A DNA stretch of 64,000 bases, taken from the NCBI RefSeq assembly GCF_030272615.1, contig NC_081409.1:242667924-242731923 (forward strand), in the 5' to 3' direction. Source of the DNA: Cryptomeria japonica. Lineage: Eukaryota; Streptophyta; Pinopsida; Cupressales; Cupressaceae. The notes beneath the pieces are model-generated. The model had not been told where the DNA came from. It worked only from the letters and a program-made list of their open reading frames with translations, and made no database searches. The position numbers were made by a program, and so were the translations under genes. Of the stretch, positions 47,284-61,497 are shown piece after piece. Every line of letters starts with the position of its first letter. Positions within the stretch are counted from its first letter, which is position 1.

Positions 47284-48840
47284 CTAACAGCTGAATGGTA
47301 GACAATGATGGAATATACCCAACAAGGATGATTCCAAATCTAGGCTACTCAATTTCACTTCATTGATCAAAAGTAATTCTAGAGGTGCATTGAGGCGAGG
47401 TATTTTTGATAGAGAAGAATATCTCAAGGATCATACCCCATATGTAGGTTCAATAAAACCTAGCCAAAATTGTGTGATCTAGATGTGGGGATTTCATAAT
47501 TTTAGAAGGAGGGTTTGGAGGAAATGTTGATGGCGATGTTAGCACTACCAACAACGAATACACGCTCTAGGGTTCTGGAAAGCTAGGTCTTAGGAGTGCA
47601 TGATAGATCAATGGGAACAAATGTGTTGTAATCAAGGAGACTCGGTTATTTTCTCGTTGTAAATATTACAATCTTTCTCAAAATGCAAATCTTTTTTTGA
47701 ATTTTTTAAGTATTATGAAATGCAAAATTAAGTAACTACAATGATGCCAATTGTTCTACACTACTTGAGATTGTAAAGAAAATTGCAAAAGATATGGGTC
47801 AAGAGAAATCAACCTCAAAATGAAATCTAATGGACAATGTTAATCAATGAATCACTCAAAGCATATACGATTAAACCACAATGAGAGAAACCATATATGC
47901 ATAAATTAGATTATCACAATTCATAGAAATATGATGCAATCATCCACGAGAACAAAACTATACCATAATAGTTTTTCAAAATTCGTCATGTTGCAAAGTC
48001 ATTACTCGTGCACACATGCAAGATGGAATTCCTAACGTGCTCATGGAAATTTGTTGTAGATAAGTTATCTATCGCTCTTGAATTATTCAACAACCAACAA
48101 TACCATTTACTAAGCTATTTGGACAATTAACACAAACTGAAATACTGGAATATGAATAAATTCATCCACACTATACAAGATTTGGTAGAAATTTCACAAC
48201 AAAGTTCTATTAATATTTTACCAGAATGTATATGCAAAAAATCCAACCCCTATTACAATAAAAAAAGGAGTCTATATAGAGTTTGGAAATGAAAATCCAT
48301 AAACCCAAAACTAGGGTTTCTAGGCTAGATTACAACCCGAAATTAATTAAAGCAAGCCAAAAAGTTGCATAAAAATAAGTCTAAACCAAATCTTATCTCC
48401 TCTAAATTCTATCCAAGTGGTGGACAATTTATTTGGGAAACCAAATCCAAGGAGAAACACGACCGTATTCATTGTTTTGAACTACATATGACTACCCATC
48501 TTTTACCTACAAATTTGCATGCAAAATCATGTTTCTTTTCCTTCCATCAACTTGCTACAATTAATTGAAAGCTACTAGAGTTGCTTTGACATGAAAAAAA
48601 AAGAAAAAGAAATTCCCTCTACTATCAAAATTTGGCCCTACCAAGAACTGAGAGTTATCTAGTACAAAACCCAAAATTGTCTTTCTCTACTTGACTATTA
48701 ACTTCTATTTTTAGAAACTTTTTCAAAATAACAACTATTCAATCCATCACTCCCTGCAGCTCTACTACATTTGGCATCTTAGTATATTTTAACTTCATCA
48801 CTGGGTTCTTAATAAGAGACCTGGACTTCTTATTAGCATC
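47284..48840. other. gene-free stretch downstream of family-A copy 2
   Basis: This AT-rich sequence has a TATA-like TCTATATAGA at 48271-48280 (palindromic, so strand is ambiguous) and CCAAAACTAGGGTTTCTAGG at 48305-48324. By analogy with 1-1.4 kb it may be the distal part of the minus-strand family-A copy. No coding support was seen. Confidence 0.4.
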
Positions 48841-48846
48841 TTCTAA

Positions 48847-51800
48847 CTATGGTAGTTCAACTTGCATAATCTCCAGATGCTTCTTAGCCGACATCATTTC
48901 CTCTATAATCTGTGAGAAGCAACTTTTATACATTTTTTCTTTGAAATATTGGAGCACAATCATGACACTCTCCTTATATAGCCTCTCATTTGGAAGAGTC
49001 TTGTGCAGACTCTCAACAAACTCTTCCATATGAGATAATAAATAATGAATAGAATTAATTTGTTCTATAATTTTGTCTCAAGCCTTAGTGTATTCCTTTA
49101 TCACCATTTTGGTGGCCCTTATCCACTCCACTATTGTGTCTCTATTTGCATCCTCCTCCAAAATTATATTGCCATGCAGTAGGTTCAAATCAATCTTCTT
49201 TATCTATTGGAGTGTTGGGAGATAATCTTCCCAGAAAAGAATTGAATCTTCAATATTTATTCCTTCCCTTTCACTCCCTTGCAATAGGTCATTCAATGCA
49301 ATTAATTGAGTTTGTAATTCATCATAATTATTCAAAGCCTCATGAATGATATTTTCTCCTAATTTTTCAATTTCAGCTCTCCAATTTAGAGTTGTGGGAT
49401 TAAAAGAATCTCTAGCTACGCCTATTTCATATAGTCCTTGTGTAAGAGCAACTTAGATGCTTGTGGAAGGAGTAGTTGAATCTATGAGACACAAGAGTTG
49501 GTCGATATATCTCTCTAATTCAACATTCTAAGCCTTCAACTCTTCTTTGGTCTCGTCCTATTTATCCATTCTCCAAAAGATTCAATCTATTGCTCGTCTA
49601 CAAGAATGTCTCTCACATTTTTTGGTTTCAAGAGTCTTGAAGGATTTCTCTAACATTGCGAAATTTGTATCTATCACTTCCTTATATCTTTACGAGCAAT
49701 TGACCGTGCAAGTTAGTCAATAGTGGAACTAGTACTTTCTATTCTTATTTGCAAGGCATCTCAAGTGTCTAGGCATTGTTGCTCTTGCTCTTCTTGTTTC
49801 TCTTCTTCATCATGTTTTTCCTTTTCTATATGCTTGATAGGTTCCTCAAAATGGGCACGTTGTTGTTCAGGTTCTTTTGAGACATCTTCCTGCTTTTGTT
49901 CATTTGTCACACTCTATTCTCCATGTGTCAAAATTTGATCAATTTGTTGTTGTGAGTTGATAGGATTAATATCCTAACTCCCTCCTTCCACTTCGCCCAA
50001 GTCCTTTCCTAACATGGAAAGTAAAACATCCTTGATTGCTTTATCAAAAAATTCAACATTAGGAACAACATTGTGAGATATTTATTGTTCTTGGCTCGAA
50101 GGAACCTCTATGTGTTCATGTTGCACTTCTAGAGCTAGTTCATCGATCTCAATTCTCTCCTCTTGTTCTCCTTCATGAGCATGTTGTTTTAGTTCTTCCT
50201 CCTTTTCAGGATCAGCCTCAGTATCTATCTCTATTCAAATAGTATTTTGAGCCAACTCTTGAGATGAAGGTTCCACGGATGAAGATAGCAAAGGACCTTC
50301 TCCCTAGAGGGTGGAGACGTGTGGGACATTAGAAGTTTGTGAAGCAATTTCCTCTTGTTCATGGTGCGAGGATTCCACCCTTGTTGATTTCTTCCTAATC
50401 AATTGCAAGCCAAGGTGTTCCTCCTCTTCCTCTTCTAACCAATCTCTTATTATATTTATTGGAGGCACCCCTATTTTCTTCCTTAATATTCTAAATACCT
50501 TAGTACCTTCTATTGAGGCAACCCTTACTTCCTCATTTTTTTAAGCCTCTACAGTACCTGATATGGTCCTTTGATGCACTAAAGAAAGACTGGAGGCAAA
50601 AAATGCACTAGGAGGGTTCTTTCTCTTATCAAATCGGGGAGGATTGGTTGGAGAAGATACAACTTATTATATCTTCTTCTATTTCATTTGCTTATGCACC
50701 TTCGAAGGAAGTTGCTCCACATAAGATTTGGCATGTCCTATTGGGTTTTGTAGAGGTCAACACTTCCTCAAGAAATATGGTCCTCGAGTTTCCATCCCTT
50801 TTGTCCCAGTAATTGGTTCTCCTTGTGATGGAGTCTTAACTGAATGAATTGGATGGATTACCAATCCTTTGCTTATTCTAGTGCAACACATCCTTAGCTC
50901 TTAGTTTGATGTCCTTTTTCTCTACTAGTTTGGGATCTACATAATGAATCGAGTTTTCAAAAATCTTCTTATTTTCATCTAAAGGATGTAAAACATTCCC
51001 ATAATTGACTTTTTTTGATCTGTTAAAACCCATAAATTAGTCGCCTTGCCTATCAGATCCAAGCTCATCTTGCAGTAGTCCATGACTCAAACTTCATGAT
51101 CATCTATGAAATGAGCCCAATGATATTCAATGTGCGGTACATGTTTAAAGTGAGAACCCATGACCTTACTAAACATGCCCACTTAATCAAATTTATAACG
51201 ATCAATTCTCAACTGGTCCAAAGAGAACTCGAGCAACTCTACCACTAAATTTTTAGCCACTTTCATATCCAAGCACGAATGTGCTCCTACACTAACTAGA
51301 AGCTCAAGAAGCATGACTTATGTTTTCTCTTCATCAACTCACGGGCATCTGCTATTTGTCTACACAACTCTGACATGACTAATCTGTTGCAAGGATATCA
51401 AGGTAGCTTGTAGGGAGGTACAGTGCAACCAACAACCCTTATATAAGTGTTAGTCTTAAAATGAGTGAAGTAGCTCCCAACATGATAGATTTATTTGTTG
51501 GCTTTAGGAGACAACCTTTTACCAAAGTCTCCTTCAATTGATCTGATAACTGCAAACATGAAGAAGTCATTAATAATATGGTGATCTTTCTTGCTTCTAT
51601 CCAGTTGAAGCCGAGGGTGATGATTATATACATGGGTATTTGCAAGAGAACCATCTCTCCTCGATCCAGGGTAAGTGACCTAAGCTACAATTAAGTATAC
51701 TACATATGAAGTCATATAAAACTTTGGGTCTATCTTGACTCTTTGTAGTTTCTCATCCAAATTGTCGCTTGCCATTCTTCCCCAATTAGTATATTCAGTC

Positions 51801-52345
51801 CTAGTGAGGATTGTCTTGATGAACAACGTCCAAGGGTGAAATTCCTTTGCATCTGGTAGCCCTACCACCCTACTAAGGAGAGTGACATAATCTACAACAT
51901 CTAAGTGAAAGTAATCTCAATAAAAGATTTGTATCTGCTCAAGGTGGCTTGGTTCTTGGATTTCTCCATTAAGTTATCAATGATGTAGCTCATACGGTCC
52001 TTTTCCTCACGAAATATTGTTCTCCTTAAGTTATGATGATGTGTGCATATGAATCATATTTGAGAATATGAAATGCGTCTTCAATAGTGTCAGGGGAGAT
52101 ATCTATGATCACATTATCAAGTGGGCCATAAACCCTTCTTTCATTAGAATTAAACTTATAGCACAATCCATTATTAAATCGGGAGATTGTAAGGCTATTG
52201 GGAACCCTACCACTTGAAACAATCCTAATTGAACCAATGAAGTGGTCCAAGTGATCCTTCCATCTAGCTCGGTCCTTCTATCGAGCCTGGTCCTCCTTTG
52301 TAGGAACTCATTCAGGTCCACATGTCTAATCTTTGTATCAGTAAC
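48847..52345 (-). pseudogene. decayed multi-domain coiled-coil gene (family A, copy 2)
   Basis: Minus-strand pieces in order: DTKIRHVDLNEFLQRR (~52335-52290), after a frame change SLTISRFNNG...NVIIDISPDTIEDAFHIL (~52190-52060), then TLLSRVVGLPDAKEFHPW (~51890-51840), then MTSYVVYLIVA and PGSRRDGSLA (~51700-51640). A long Glu/Ser/Lys-rich region with many stops follows, ending with MEEFVESLHKTLPNERLY...MSAKKHLEIMQ (49029-48847). Order and motifs match the locus at 1.4-4.4 kb, so both are members of one family. The copy is heavily broken by stops and frame changes. The function is unknown. Confidence 0.6.
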
Positions 52346-52560
52346 ATCTTGTTTTTAAGAATGCAGCCTAGTTGGAGGAAGGTAATGGTCAAATGTGTAC
52401 TTTATTACAACCACCCTTGATTCAGACATTACCAAATCTACACCAAAAAGTAATACTAGAAGTCTTATTACTAAAACTAAACAAAGAAAATAACAACTAC
52501 TCTAATGGTGAAAACACCTTATTGAAACCATACCCAAGTTCAAAGTTTTGCAAACATTTG

Positions 52561-52710
52561 GGGGTTAGGGGTAATGACATCCCTAATCCCTCCTCTAGAA
52601 CAATCTCTTAGAACCTTTTGGGAGTCGGGGAAGTCATCACCTCTAATCCCCACTTTAGAACAAGCTCTTAGAACCTTTTGAGGGTCGAGGAAGTCGTCGC
52701 CTCCAATCCC
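52561..52710. repeat. 60-bp tandem repeat (20 codons on minus strand)
   Basis: Units start at 52561, 52621 and 52681, exactly 60 bases apart, each with TTTAGAACAA-, CTCTTAGAACCTTTTG- and GAAGTC(A/G)TC-type words. Degenerate traces continue to about 52800. On the minus strand the 60-base period preserves frame and gives GI(G/R)GDDF(L/P)D(P/S)QKVLR(A/D)CS(K/R). The ORF (52722-52540) is only 60 codons, so coding status is doubtful. Confidence 0.75.
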
Positions 52711-52719
52711 TAATTGCTT

Positions 52720-53850
52720 CATACAATGGAACTAGCGGGGGTCAAGGTTATCACCATCCCCGATCTATGCTTTAGAACATCATCCTTATCAACAATCAAT
52801 ATTATTCACTCCTTGATCCCTAATAATGGGAATCAGGGAGTGAACATCCTCGATCCCCAAAAAGGATCATGCAAACAAAAGAGAAGCTCGAAGCAAAAAA
52901 AAGATAAAAGGGGATGAAAAGAAAACCCTAGTTTTGGGCTTTGGCTTTCATCGATTTCCAAACTAAGTATCAATCCACTTAATGATGCACACCAAGACTG
53001 AGGCAAGGAAATAAACCAAGCCTACTAAAAAAAAAATGACATAAAAAAAAAACAATTAGGGCTTGCACCTAGTCCCACTAGGGTCGTGGAGAAAACACAA
53101 GATAGAAGCCCAAATGCAATCCCAAAGCAATAGGAGGAAGGACTAGGGCTCAAGGAAACCCAAGCCATGAAAATGAGAGAAAAAACAACAAGGATAAAAA
53201 GAAGCAAAACAAAACCAACCTCATAAACAATCTCTGAATAAACCACCATGCTCTTTGCCCTCCTAAATTCACAACACAACCTCTAACACTGCACAAGGGG
53301 TCGTGAAAGTATGAAGGAACACATAAGAAGCTTAATTGAAACGAGCAAAATAGACAAAGATGCAACTTTTATATGCCCCAAAAGGCTCATTAAATACAAG
53401 TACAAGGTAGGTGGGACCAACGAAGATCAGGGGTCGAAGATCCCCGATCTTCAACTAGAGAGAGGTAGGAGTTGGGGAAGACAAAACCATTGATCCCCGC
53501 TAATTTCAAGTAGGAACAATCATAGAGAGAGGTGGGGGTTGAGGATCGAGCTTCCCCCTATCTCTAAAAAGGGAAAAGGAAGATGGAAAGACCAATTTTC
53601 GATCCCCAAAAGGATAAATAGATAAAATAAAAAAAGGAACAAAATAAGGAAAAGAGAAAAAAAGAAAAAAGGGGGAGAGGGGAGAAAGAAAAGACAACAA
53701 CGAGCAAGGAGAAAGGGGGGAAACAATGAAGAAAAAAAAAGGGTGGGGTCTTCTTTTCTTGAAATGAGAAAAGGGGTGTGAATTATAGAGGCACAATAGG
53801 AAGAAGTCTATATTTAACCTTGTGCTACAAGTCTTTTTATCCTATAATTT
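52720..53850. other. no supported gene; purine-rich tract
   Basis: Contains GATCCCC-rich words continuing from the 60-bp repeat and a strongly purine-rich plus strand at 53560-53760 (A and G runs). The complementary pyrimidine strand creates the long but low-complexity open frames there. A TATA-like TAAATATAGAC lies on the minus strand near 53803-53813, upstream of family-A copy 2. Confidence 0.4.
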
Positions 53851-56800
53851 AACCTGCTTTGAGACAAAAGGAGGGTGTTGGATATAAGACAAGGAATTTT
53901 TATGCTTGAAACCTTAATTTTGAGTCATTTTCTATAGCTTGCCTCTAGGTTTGAATTTTGTATCTACCACTACAGTTTTCGAAGCTGGAGAGCCTATGTG
54001 TCATCGGTAATAGCTTGCATAAATATTTGCTCAGCAAAGGAAATAATCAATTATGCAAGCTCAACTTATGTTTATTTATGCATTTAAATGGATCTTTTCT
54101 ATAGTCTTCCCACATAATTGGATCCGAAAGTGGGAAACATAATTTGGAGGCAACTTGTAGACTATGAAAGGATCCCTTTTAGATGTAGGAATTTTTTTTC
54201 TACATATCACACTATTATGCAATACAATAATCCAACTTCTAAATGGAGTGAATTGGCCTCAAGAGATAGACCTACCAAGTGAGTGTAGTGGAGCCTCATC
54301 ATTACGCCATTTTACCCGAGGCGCAAATTGATATTCTAGCATAGAATAATATTCATAAATCTACAATGAAATGTAATCCCAAGTTCAACAATTTGCATGA
54401 ATTGTCTTCAAGGAAATCTCATGTTGAAGGTATTAATGGAGATAGGATAATGGAATCTCTAGATTTTCTTGAGAAAGATAATTGAACAACTATTCCTCTT
54501 GTTGAAAGCTCAACAACATCTCTTGAGCCTACTTTTTGTCTTGGGAGCTTGAGGAAAGATAGTTTGAGGTTGTTTGTTGTCTCTACAAGGCCTAGGGATT
54601 TTGGGGTTGACGATAACTTTGTGATAGGTAAAGAGATGTAGAATGCAAATACTCCCCCACAATAAAATCAAAATCCTCTCATCAAAAGATCCAAATAACA
54701 TTAAGACAATCCAAGGGAGTAAATAATTCTTGAATTTCAATAGTTCTCCATGCCATGAAATGATGGGTATGAAACATATTATAAAGGCTTTTCCCTGTAG
54801 AAGATAGTGACCTTTAGAGATGGCTTCATGCACCTATATTCCTAGGGCATGCACTTTCTATATCTTACCTTATTATTATAATATACGGTATGGCTCCCTT
54901 ATGCCTTCTTAAGAATAAAAAAATAAATCTAGATTTAATAAAGAAATGGTAGTGAGAGATATGAGAAATTACTTCATCAGGTCATTATATGTCCAAATCA
55001 CACTTGAAAATTGACTAGAATATGTTTTGAATCAAATTAGCATTTACATAAATAAATTTGACATGCAAAAATAATCCTAACCAATAAAAACGAACTAACA
55101 CAAATCTACAAACTAACATTTATTTCTACCTTTTTATACCTATGTCTAAAGATAGGTGGTGTTTAAGGACACTGTTGGGGATGTTTATAGGAAAGGGTTG
55201 ATTTTACTCATATTAAATTAATGTAACATCATTGTAATACATCACAAGCTTTACAACTAGTCTTTTTCATCTTCTACATGGATTTACGTAGTTTTACAAT
55301 GGATTATTAAACATGTTTTATTTGATGATATCCCAATCTTGGTGCGTTGTAAATTCATTGCTCATTATCCCTCCGAGTTTTGATTGATTTTCATTCAATA
55401 AAATATGATTCTATTCCCCATTAGATAGGCATCAATCTTGGAGATACTTTCCAAGACCAATTAGATTCCTAAAATTCACAAAATTACAAATTTATAACTA
55501 ATGATTTGAAAAACAAGTTTAATATTTTTTAGTTCACAATTGAATTATTAACCAAGGAATATTATTTTTGAAACTAATTAGTTTATCTATCTACATCGAT
55601 CATGATAGCTATCTTACATCTTGCACTCCTTGCAATGATGCCTGTATCAGCTATATGAGAGGTCATTATATAGTTGGTTAGCTTTAACCTAGTGATATCC
55701 TTTAGGGTTATTCTTACATTGGATGCAATTGTGATTTTCATATCTTGCATTACTTTTTAACACCTACCATCTCATTAGGCTAGTGGTAGAAATATCCTCC
55801 TAAATCTAAGTTGAGCTCAAAGCGTAGGATATTTTATCCACTCTCATTAATTTGCCTTAAGCTCTCAATTTTTTAATGAATACCTATTTTGCATTATGAA
55901 TGGGAACCCTTGGCCATAAAGGTATGAGTATGTCCCATGATGTTAGAGTAGTAGGTTTGGAACCCAACATTTTAGCATCATTCCTAGGGAAATTTCAGTA
56001 GGCATACTATCATGAAGAATCTAGTGATTTAGATAAAAATATAGCAGATATTGATAGTTTGCAATAGTTTATTGATTGCAATAGTCTTGATTTCAAAAGA
56101 TTAAATTTTTTTGTTTCACTTCGAAGATAGGTAACTTTGTTTTGGTCAATTAATAAGTTGAATTATTTCATTAAATATTTACTATGGAGAAAAAACGACA
56201 ACAAGGTTATCACTTAACATGACATAATTTGTTATCTCATGCAAGGAATAGGCGGAGTATATGAAAAAAAAGAGATGGGAAAAAAGATGTTGAGGAATAT
56301 TCCATATTAAATGACTATGATCAAGTAAGTACATTTGATACCGATAATATGTTTATAGATTTAAGGACTTTGTACTGATGTAATTTATAAGATTTCATTA
56401 ATAACTCGATTGGGACAAGAGGAAGAATGAATACAAATGAATATTATATGTAAAAAACAGTACACTAATTGGTAGAGGAAGTAAATATAGATTTGGGGAT
56501 GCAAATGTGAGGATTTATGGCATGTTGGATCAAAGAATAGAAACACATGTTTTTGGTTACAACATGGTTTCATCTACCAGATTTCAAAGACTATTGTAAA
56601 ATGCAATAGTTTCTAATACAAAACAACATATTATCAATGCTATAGACAATGATATTAAACATCACGAGATAGAGAAATCAAAACTTAAGGCAAAAAAAGA
56701 TAGAATAGAGCAAGAAATCAACATGCTCTTGCTCAAGCTCACGCTATTGGTTAAGTAGCCCAATAAAAAAAAAAAACCAGTAACATACAATATAAATCAA

Positions 56801-56985
56801 CAAATGGTTTGTGAAGTATTTATAATAATTGAGTTCCATAAATTATAATTGACAATAATACTAGCAACAATAGAATTATCAATGCAACAATTTGCCAAAA
56901 TCCCAATAACAAGTTTAAAGGTTTACTCCTTTTAGGTAGCCTTTGGGGTAGGGAGATATGAATAATTATATTTCTTCAATATACC
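53851..56985. other. gene-free stretch
   Basis: AT-rich sequence with only short frames. DFGVDDNFVIGKEM around 54600 and other fragments have no family I recognise. It is probably old, unrecognisable repeat sequence. Confidence 0.4.
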
Positions 56986-57024
56986 CAAGTATTGAACTTT
57001 GTTTCAAATGAAATTAGATGGAAG

Positions 57025-57260
57025 ATCCCTAGATTTCAAGGTAACAACGTTGTGAAAGGAGAATAATATTTAAGGCACTTTTATGAACATCATTGATGAG
57101 TATGAGATCAAAGACAAGGATGTGATTATGAGTTGGTTGTGAATTTTGTATAATAAAATGTTAAATTACAGTACAAAGTCTCCTAGGCACTGGTATCAAT
57201 TCTTGGGAGACTTTCATTATTATTTCATATTTTAATACTGGGACATAATTGACCCCGAGT
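57025..57260 (+). pseudogene. possible retrotransposon gag remnant
   Basis: Reading across several frames gives WKIPRFQGNNVVKGE, YEIKDKDVIMSWL and HWYQFLGDFHYYF. This resembles the plant gag layout (P-K-F-x-G, E-H-L-x-x-F, E-D-x-x-x-R-L-F, W-x-x-L-x-x-x-F) in spacing. It has many stops and shifts. The assignment to Ty3-type gag is tentative. Confidence 0.3.
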
Positions 57261-58550
57261 TTATCATTTATGGATTGATGAATATCAAGAAAGGTATTAA
57301 TGTGATTATGGTAAGTTTCAACAATAGATTCATCATCACGATGACAAAGGTGCTAACTCACTTTAAAACAAATGAGTTCATCTGCCTTGTTTTTTTTTGC
57401 AATTCATTTGATTCGAAGATTGGTTATTGTTTGTGGGAACATAATCCCTAAACAATCAATGAATCTTATGTCATTTTCACCACTATAGAAAGTGATATGA
57501 GAGCATCTAGGAAACACATCAATATGTTAGAAGTGAATATCTCTCAACCAAATAGGGTTTCCCTAAGTAAGCTACTTTCATTTGAATAAAGCATAGATAA
57601 GTTGATGGGTGCCATGAAGGACCTATTGTATAAAGTGGTAGGAAATGGGGCTACCACCTCAAAATGTGATGGCTCATTTAAATTAAGAGGAAAGACTACA
57701 TGATGAGCCTCATAATACTAACTAATCTAAGATACTAATCAAAATGATAAATTTCAGGTCCCTATGGAAGTAGGTCTTAAGCAATAAGAAAAGGGTACTC
57801 CAAACTGATTCAAAAGTTATCATGAAAACTTCCAAAAGGTTGCATCATGGTCCAAATATTGTTTACTTCCTTGTGATTCATAAAATTGTGTAGAAACTCT
57901 CATAAACAAAGAAGATTAATTCCCTAACAACGAAGGTTGCACTAAGTGCTATGAGGATGGAATTGATCAACTAGATGATTTGTGTGTAGGTCAATGTGAG
58001 AATAGTATGGCCATGAATACCATGATGTGGATGATCAAGCATATCAATATGATTATTAGGATGGTCTAAGCCAACATGAGTTGCCATCTCATGTCTTTCA
58101 ACATTTGCACTATCTCATGAGATAGAGATATAAACAAGGAAAACCATAAAATCAAGATATCAAGACCTTTATTGATGTAGCAATAATGCAAGTGTAGAGT
58201 GAACATTGGTGAGGAATAGATACATCTAACACAAGGACAACCTATTGTCAAGATGAATGAAGCTAATAGAAAAATGAGAGGGAAAAGAAAAGGGTGGATG
58301 TTGTTGAAAAAAATATTAAAAATTGTTGGAAATTTGTAATCCAAAAAAAAATTGATGAGATACAGTGCTTAGAAAATATGTGACTATATGAAAATCTGAA
58401 AATTAAGTTGTCTTAAAGTTAAAAACCATTCATATAATCACATTCTTTGTTATGCAGAAAACTATCATTTTAACATGCCCAATAAATCTATTTTAGTGAA
58501 CATAAAGGAACATTATTTCACCGTAAGATAGTAGCAATAATAAAGTATAA
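57261..58550. other. no supported gene
   Basis: This may continue the decayed gag-like sequence (CTKCYEDGIDQLDDLC around 57930-57980 has a Cys pattern but no clear zinc knuckle). No intact frame is present. Confidence 0.35.
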
Positions 58551-58559
58551 ATAAGCAAC

Positions 58560-58660
58560 ACAAGAAGAACATCTCACAACACAGGATTTTATGTGGATAA
58601 ACCCTTCGAGGAAAAAACTCCACCAAGAAGAGAGGCCAATGTTTGTATTATCTTCATTAA
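58560..58660 (-). mobile_element. Copia-type LTR U5-like fragment
   Basis: The minus strand reads GGTGGAGTTTTTTCCTCGAAGGGTTTATCCACATAAAATC, the counterpart of the TTTCCC...GGGTTTTCCACGTAAAT words at 9544-9575, typical of plant Copia LTRs. No element boundaries were found. Confidence 0.35.
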
Positions 58661-61409
58661 ATATAGATTACATACAATCCTTCCATCACCTTTTCAACCT
58701 TCAATCCAACAACACTTGTGCACAAAAATGAACTCACATATTGTCTCCATCTGAAGTCCTTGATATATAGACTTATGGAGGCCCAAAATACCACTATAGA
58801 ACATTACCATGGGCAAAAACAAGGTTCCAAAAAACAATGGTAAAAATCCATGAGACTCGACATTGAGATTCCCTCTTGAAAGTTCAAAAATAACACCATT
58901 ATTGCACTTACAACTCTATGAAAATTATCATAAGATTATTTTACATGTCATAAACTTTCATAACATGCACCATCTAAGACATCGATAATAATAGATGCTC
59001 TTACACAAGTCATACACTAATAATAGATTCTAGGAACCCCATATTTAAATTTATGGCCAACCTTGTAGTCAATGTGAATAGTAACCATAACCTATAAATA
59101 ATTAACAAACTATTGCCAGTAAATAAATAATTATTGGTTCAATAAAATATTTTTACTTGCATTGGTGAAACTCCCACCCCTCATGAATAATTTACAAATA
59201 ATATTAGGAGTAATTAATTACATGGGATTTCATAAGGTTGATGGCACCTTAATCCGAATATTCTCCCACTTAACATCATACATTGTAAAAACACCCATAG
59301 GAATCACCTGAACAAATGAAAACCATCCCTTAGCTACACATGTACCACTTGATTCTTTAACATGCTTTTGTGCTCCAACAAGACACTTGCAATGACTACC
59401 ACCATTAAGGAAGAACTCCTCAAATCCTCCATCATGCCACCTATGGAAGAAAAGGAACATGCCAAGGTGAAGCATAGGTCAATTGTCATCAAGTCCTACT
59501 CAAATCTATACATGAACACAAGCATCAAATTCAAATGATAACAATGGCTCTAAGTAACGGCTTGAGTCATACCACCTAGAACAACAACTAAAACAAATTG
59601 CAATGCATCCAAGCTAGCCATACCTCAAATCAAGGCACACCAACATAGATAAAACTTCATGTCATCAATATATCAACTCAAACTAAAATCAAGTCTTTGT
59701 ATATCCATCCTCCTACCTCAATGCAACATCCCAATGCATAGATGACCAAAGACAAGGCCAATTAGATTTTTTTGCAATTACTGAAAAAATCTTGTGTATA
59801 TAGAAAACCCACATTTGAATCATCCCATTACAATTGATAGGCTTGTACACACCTATAAATTGCATAACTTGTAGATCCTAATATATTGAAATTAAAAAAC
59901 TTGCCATCGCATCAATAATCATCAAACCAAGATATAAAAAAGGATAACTAGACATATATCCAGAAACTCCCACTACATGAGTAATACCAAATCTGAAAAA
60001 TAGATCAAAGAATGTCGAGTTTATCTATAGTACTTCACACAGGGGATGTGGCTAATTCCTCTATCACACAGTGTCAAGGAAACATACACTGATCTCCAAA
60101 TCCTACAAACAAACATGCTACAATACCTCTCTCACCACTAGTTCCCATACCTCTCCTAAGTTCTTCAAACTCATACATATGAATAGAATCATCTAGGAAA
60201 AAGAACAAGACCAAAGAGAGAACCTAAAAATCAAACCATATCTTTATTCCACACTAACATGTATTGAGTTGTGTAAAGTAATATCTCCTTTATCCAAAAC
60301 TAAAAGGGTGTCAACATCTAACATTCAAAATATAATGAAAACATGTCGACAATAGATGTAAGCCTCCCATACTAAAGGTATATCATACAAACCAATTATT
60401 CTCATAACAAAGGGAATAAGCCTAAAGCCACAAACCATTTCTTGTATCTCTCCAAATAAGTCCTCAAAACTATATCCATAGACCAAGACCAATAACACAT
60501 AGAACAACGAAAATGCATAAAACCATGCATCTTCTTCTCAACAAGTCCTTATAATATATGTATTCAAGACTTAACTCATATGAGAAGACAAGATACAAAA
60601 TAAGAATGCATCTGATATTCAAGTGAGCAATACCTCTCGGACCATTCACACATAGATTAGACCAAGAGTGGGATTTAAGATTGTCCTATGCACACAACAT
60701 TGAGCATTAAAATCTTATAATATAGAGCAATCTTATCTTCGGGTCCATAAAGGATTCGCATCCATAACTAAGTGTAGGATCCTCAATCTTTCTACTGAAA
60801 TCATCATCGAAGAGTAACCATATCAATACATGATCCAATAAACAAGAGATCTTGTAGTCTTACCCAAGTCTCTTTACACTCCATGAGCATATACCAATCA
60901 TTCCATGCCAACTTCAAATGCAACCTTACAAAATCATGAAGCTCCAAGCAAATGATTAAAACTCAAAACCAAAGAGAACCAACAAGTCCATTGTCAAAGT
61001 TCCAACTATGGAATCAGAAAACATGTCATGACACCATGATCTATCATAAATAATATATTATGGTCTCAAGAGAACCTACATCATGCCAACACTCTAATTT
61101 GAAATCAATATTACATCATGACATAATATAAACCATACTCCAAACCAAAAACAACATCTCCAAACATATGAAGATAACAATCTCCTATCAATGAAACCTA
61201 AGATGTCAAAGAACTCTCACTACATATAAAATAGAATCCAAGATTCTATACTTTAAGACATCAACAAACATTGAATAAAATCATCCGCCATCCAATGGTG
61301 AATCCACATAACTACCACAAGCTCCCACTAAACTACATAACCAATCTCTCTAAGCATTGTGATAACCCTCTCCTAACTAAAGACCTTGTGTGGCCCCAAC
61401 ACAATCAAA
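58661..61409. other. gene-free stretch
   Basis: AT-rich with short frames on the minus strand (59475-59230, 60507-60325) lacking recognisable motifs. Probably old repeat-derived DNA. Confidence 0.4.
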
Positions 61410-61497
61410 GAAGGTATAATATTGTAGATGTCTAAATTGGAAGAGTCAAACCGCAATATCTAAATAAGAAGGTATAATATTGTAGATGTCTAAAATT
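61410..61497. repeat. 58-bp direct duplication
   Basis: The 27-base word GAAGGTATAATATTGTAGATGTCTAAA begins at 61410 and again at 61468. Confidence 0.85.

Noticed and set aside
53506-53796. 68-96-codon Phe/Ser/Pro-rich minus-strand frames
   Set aside because: They arise from a purine-rich tract of very low complexity and have no supporting motif.
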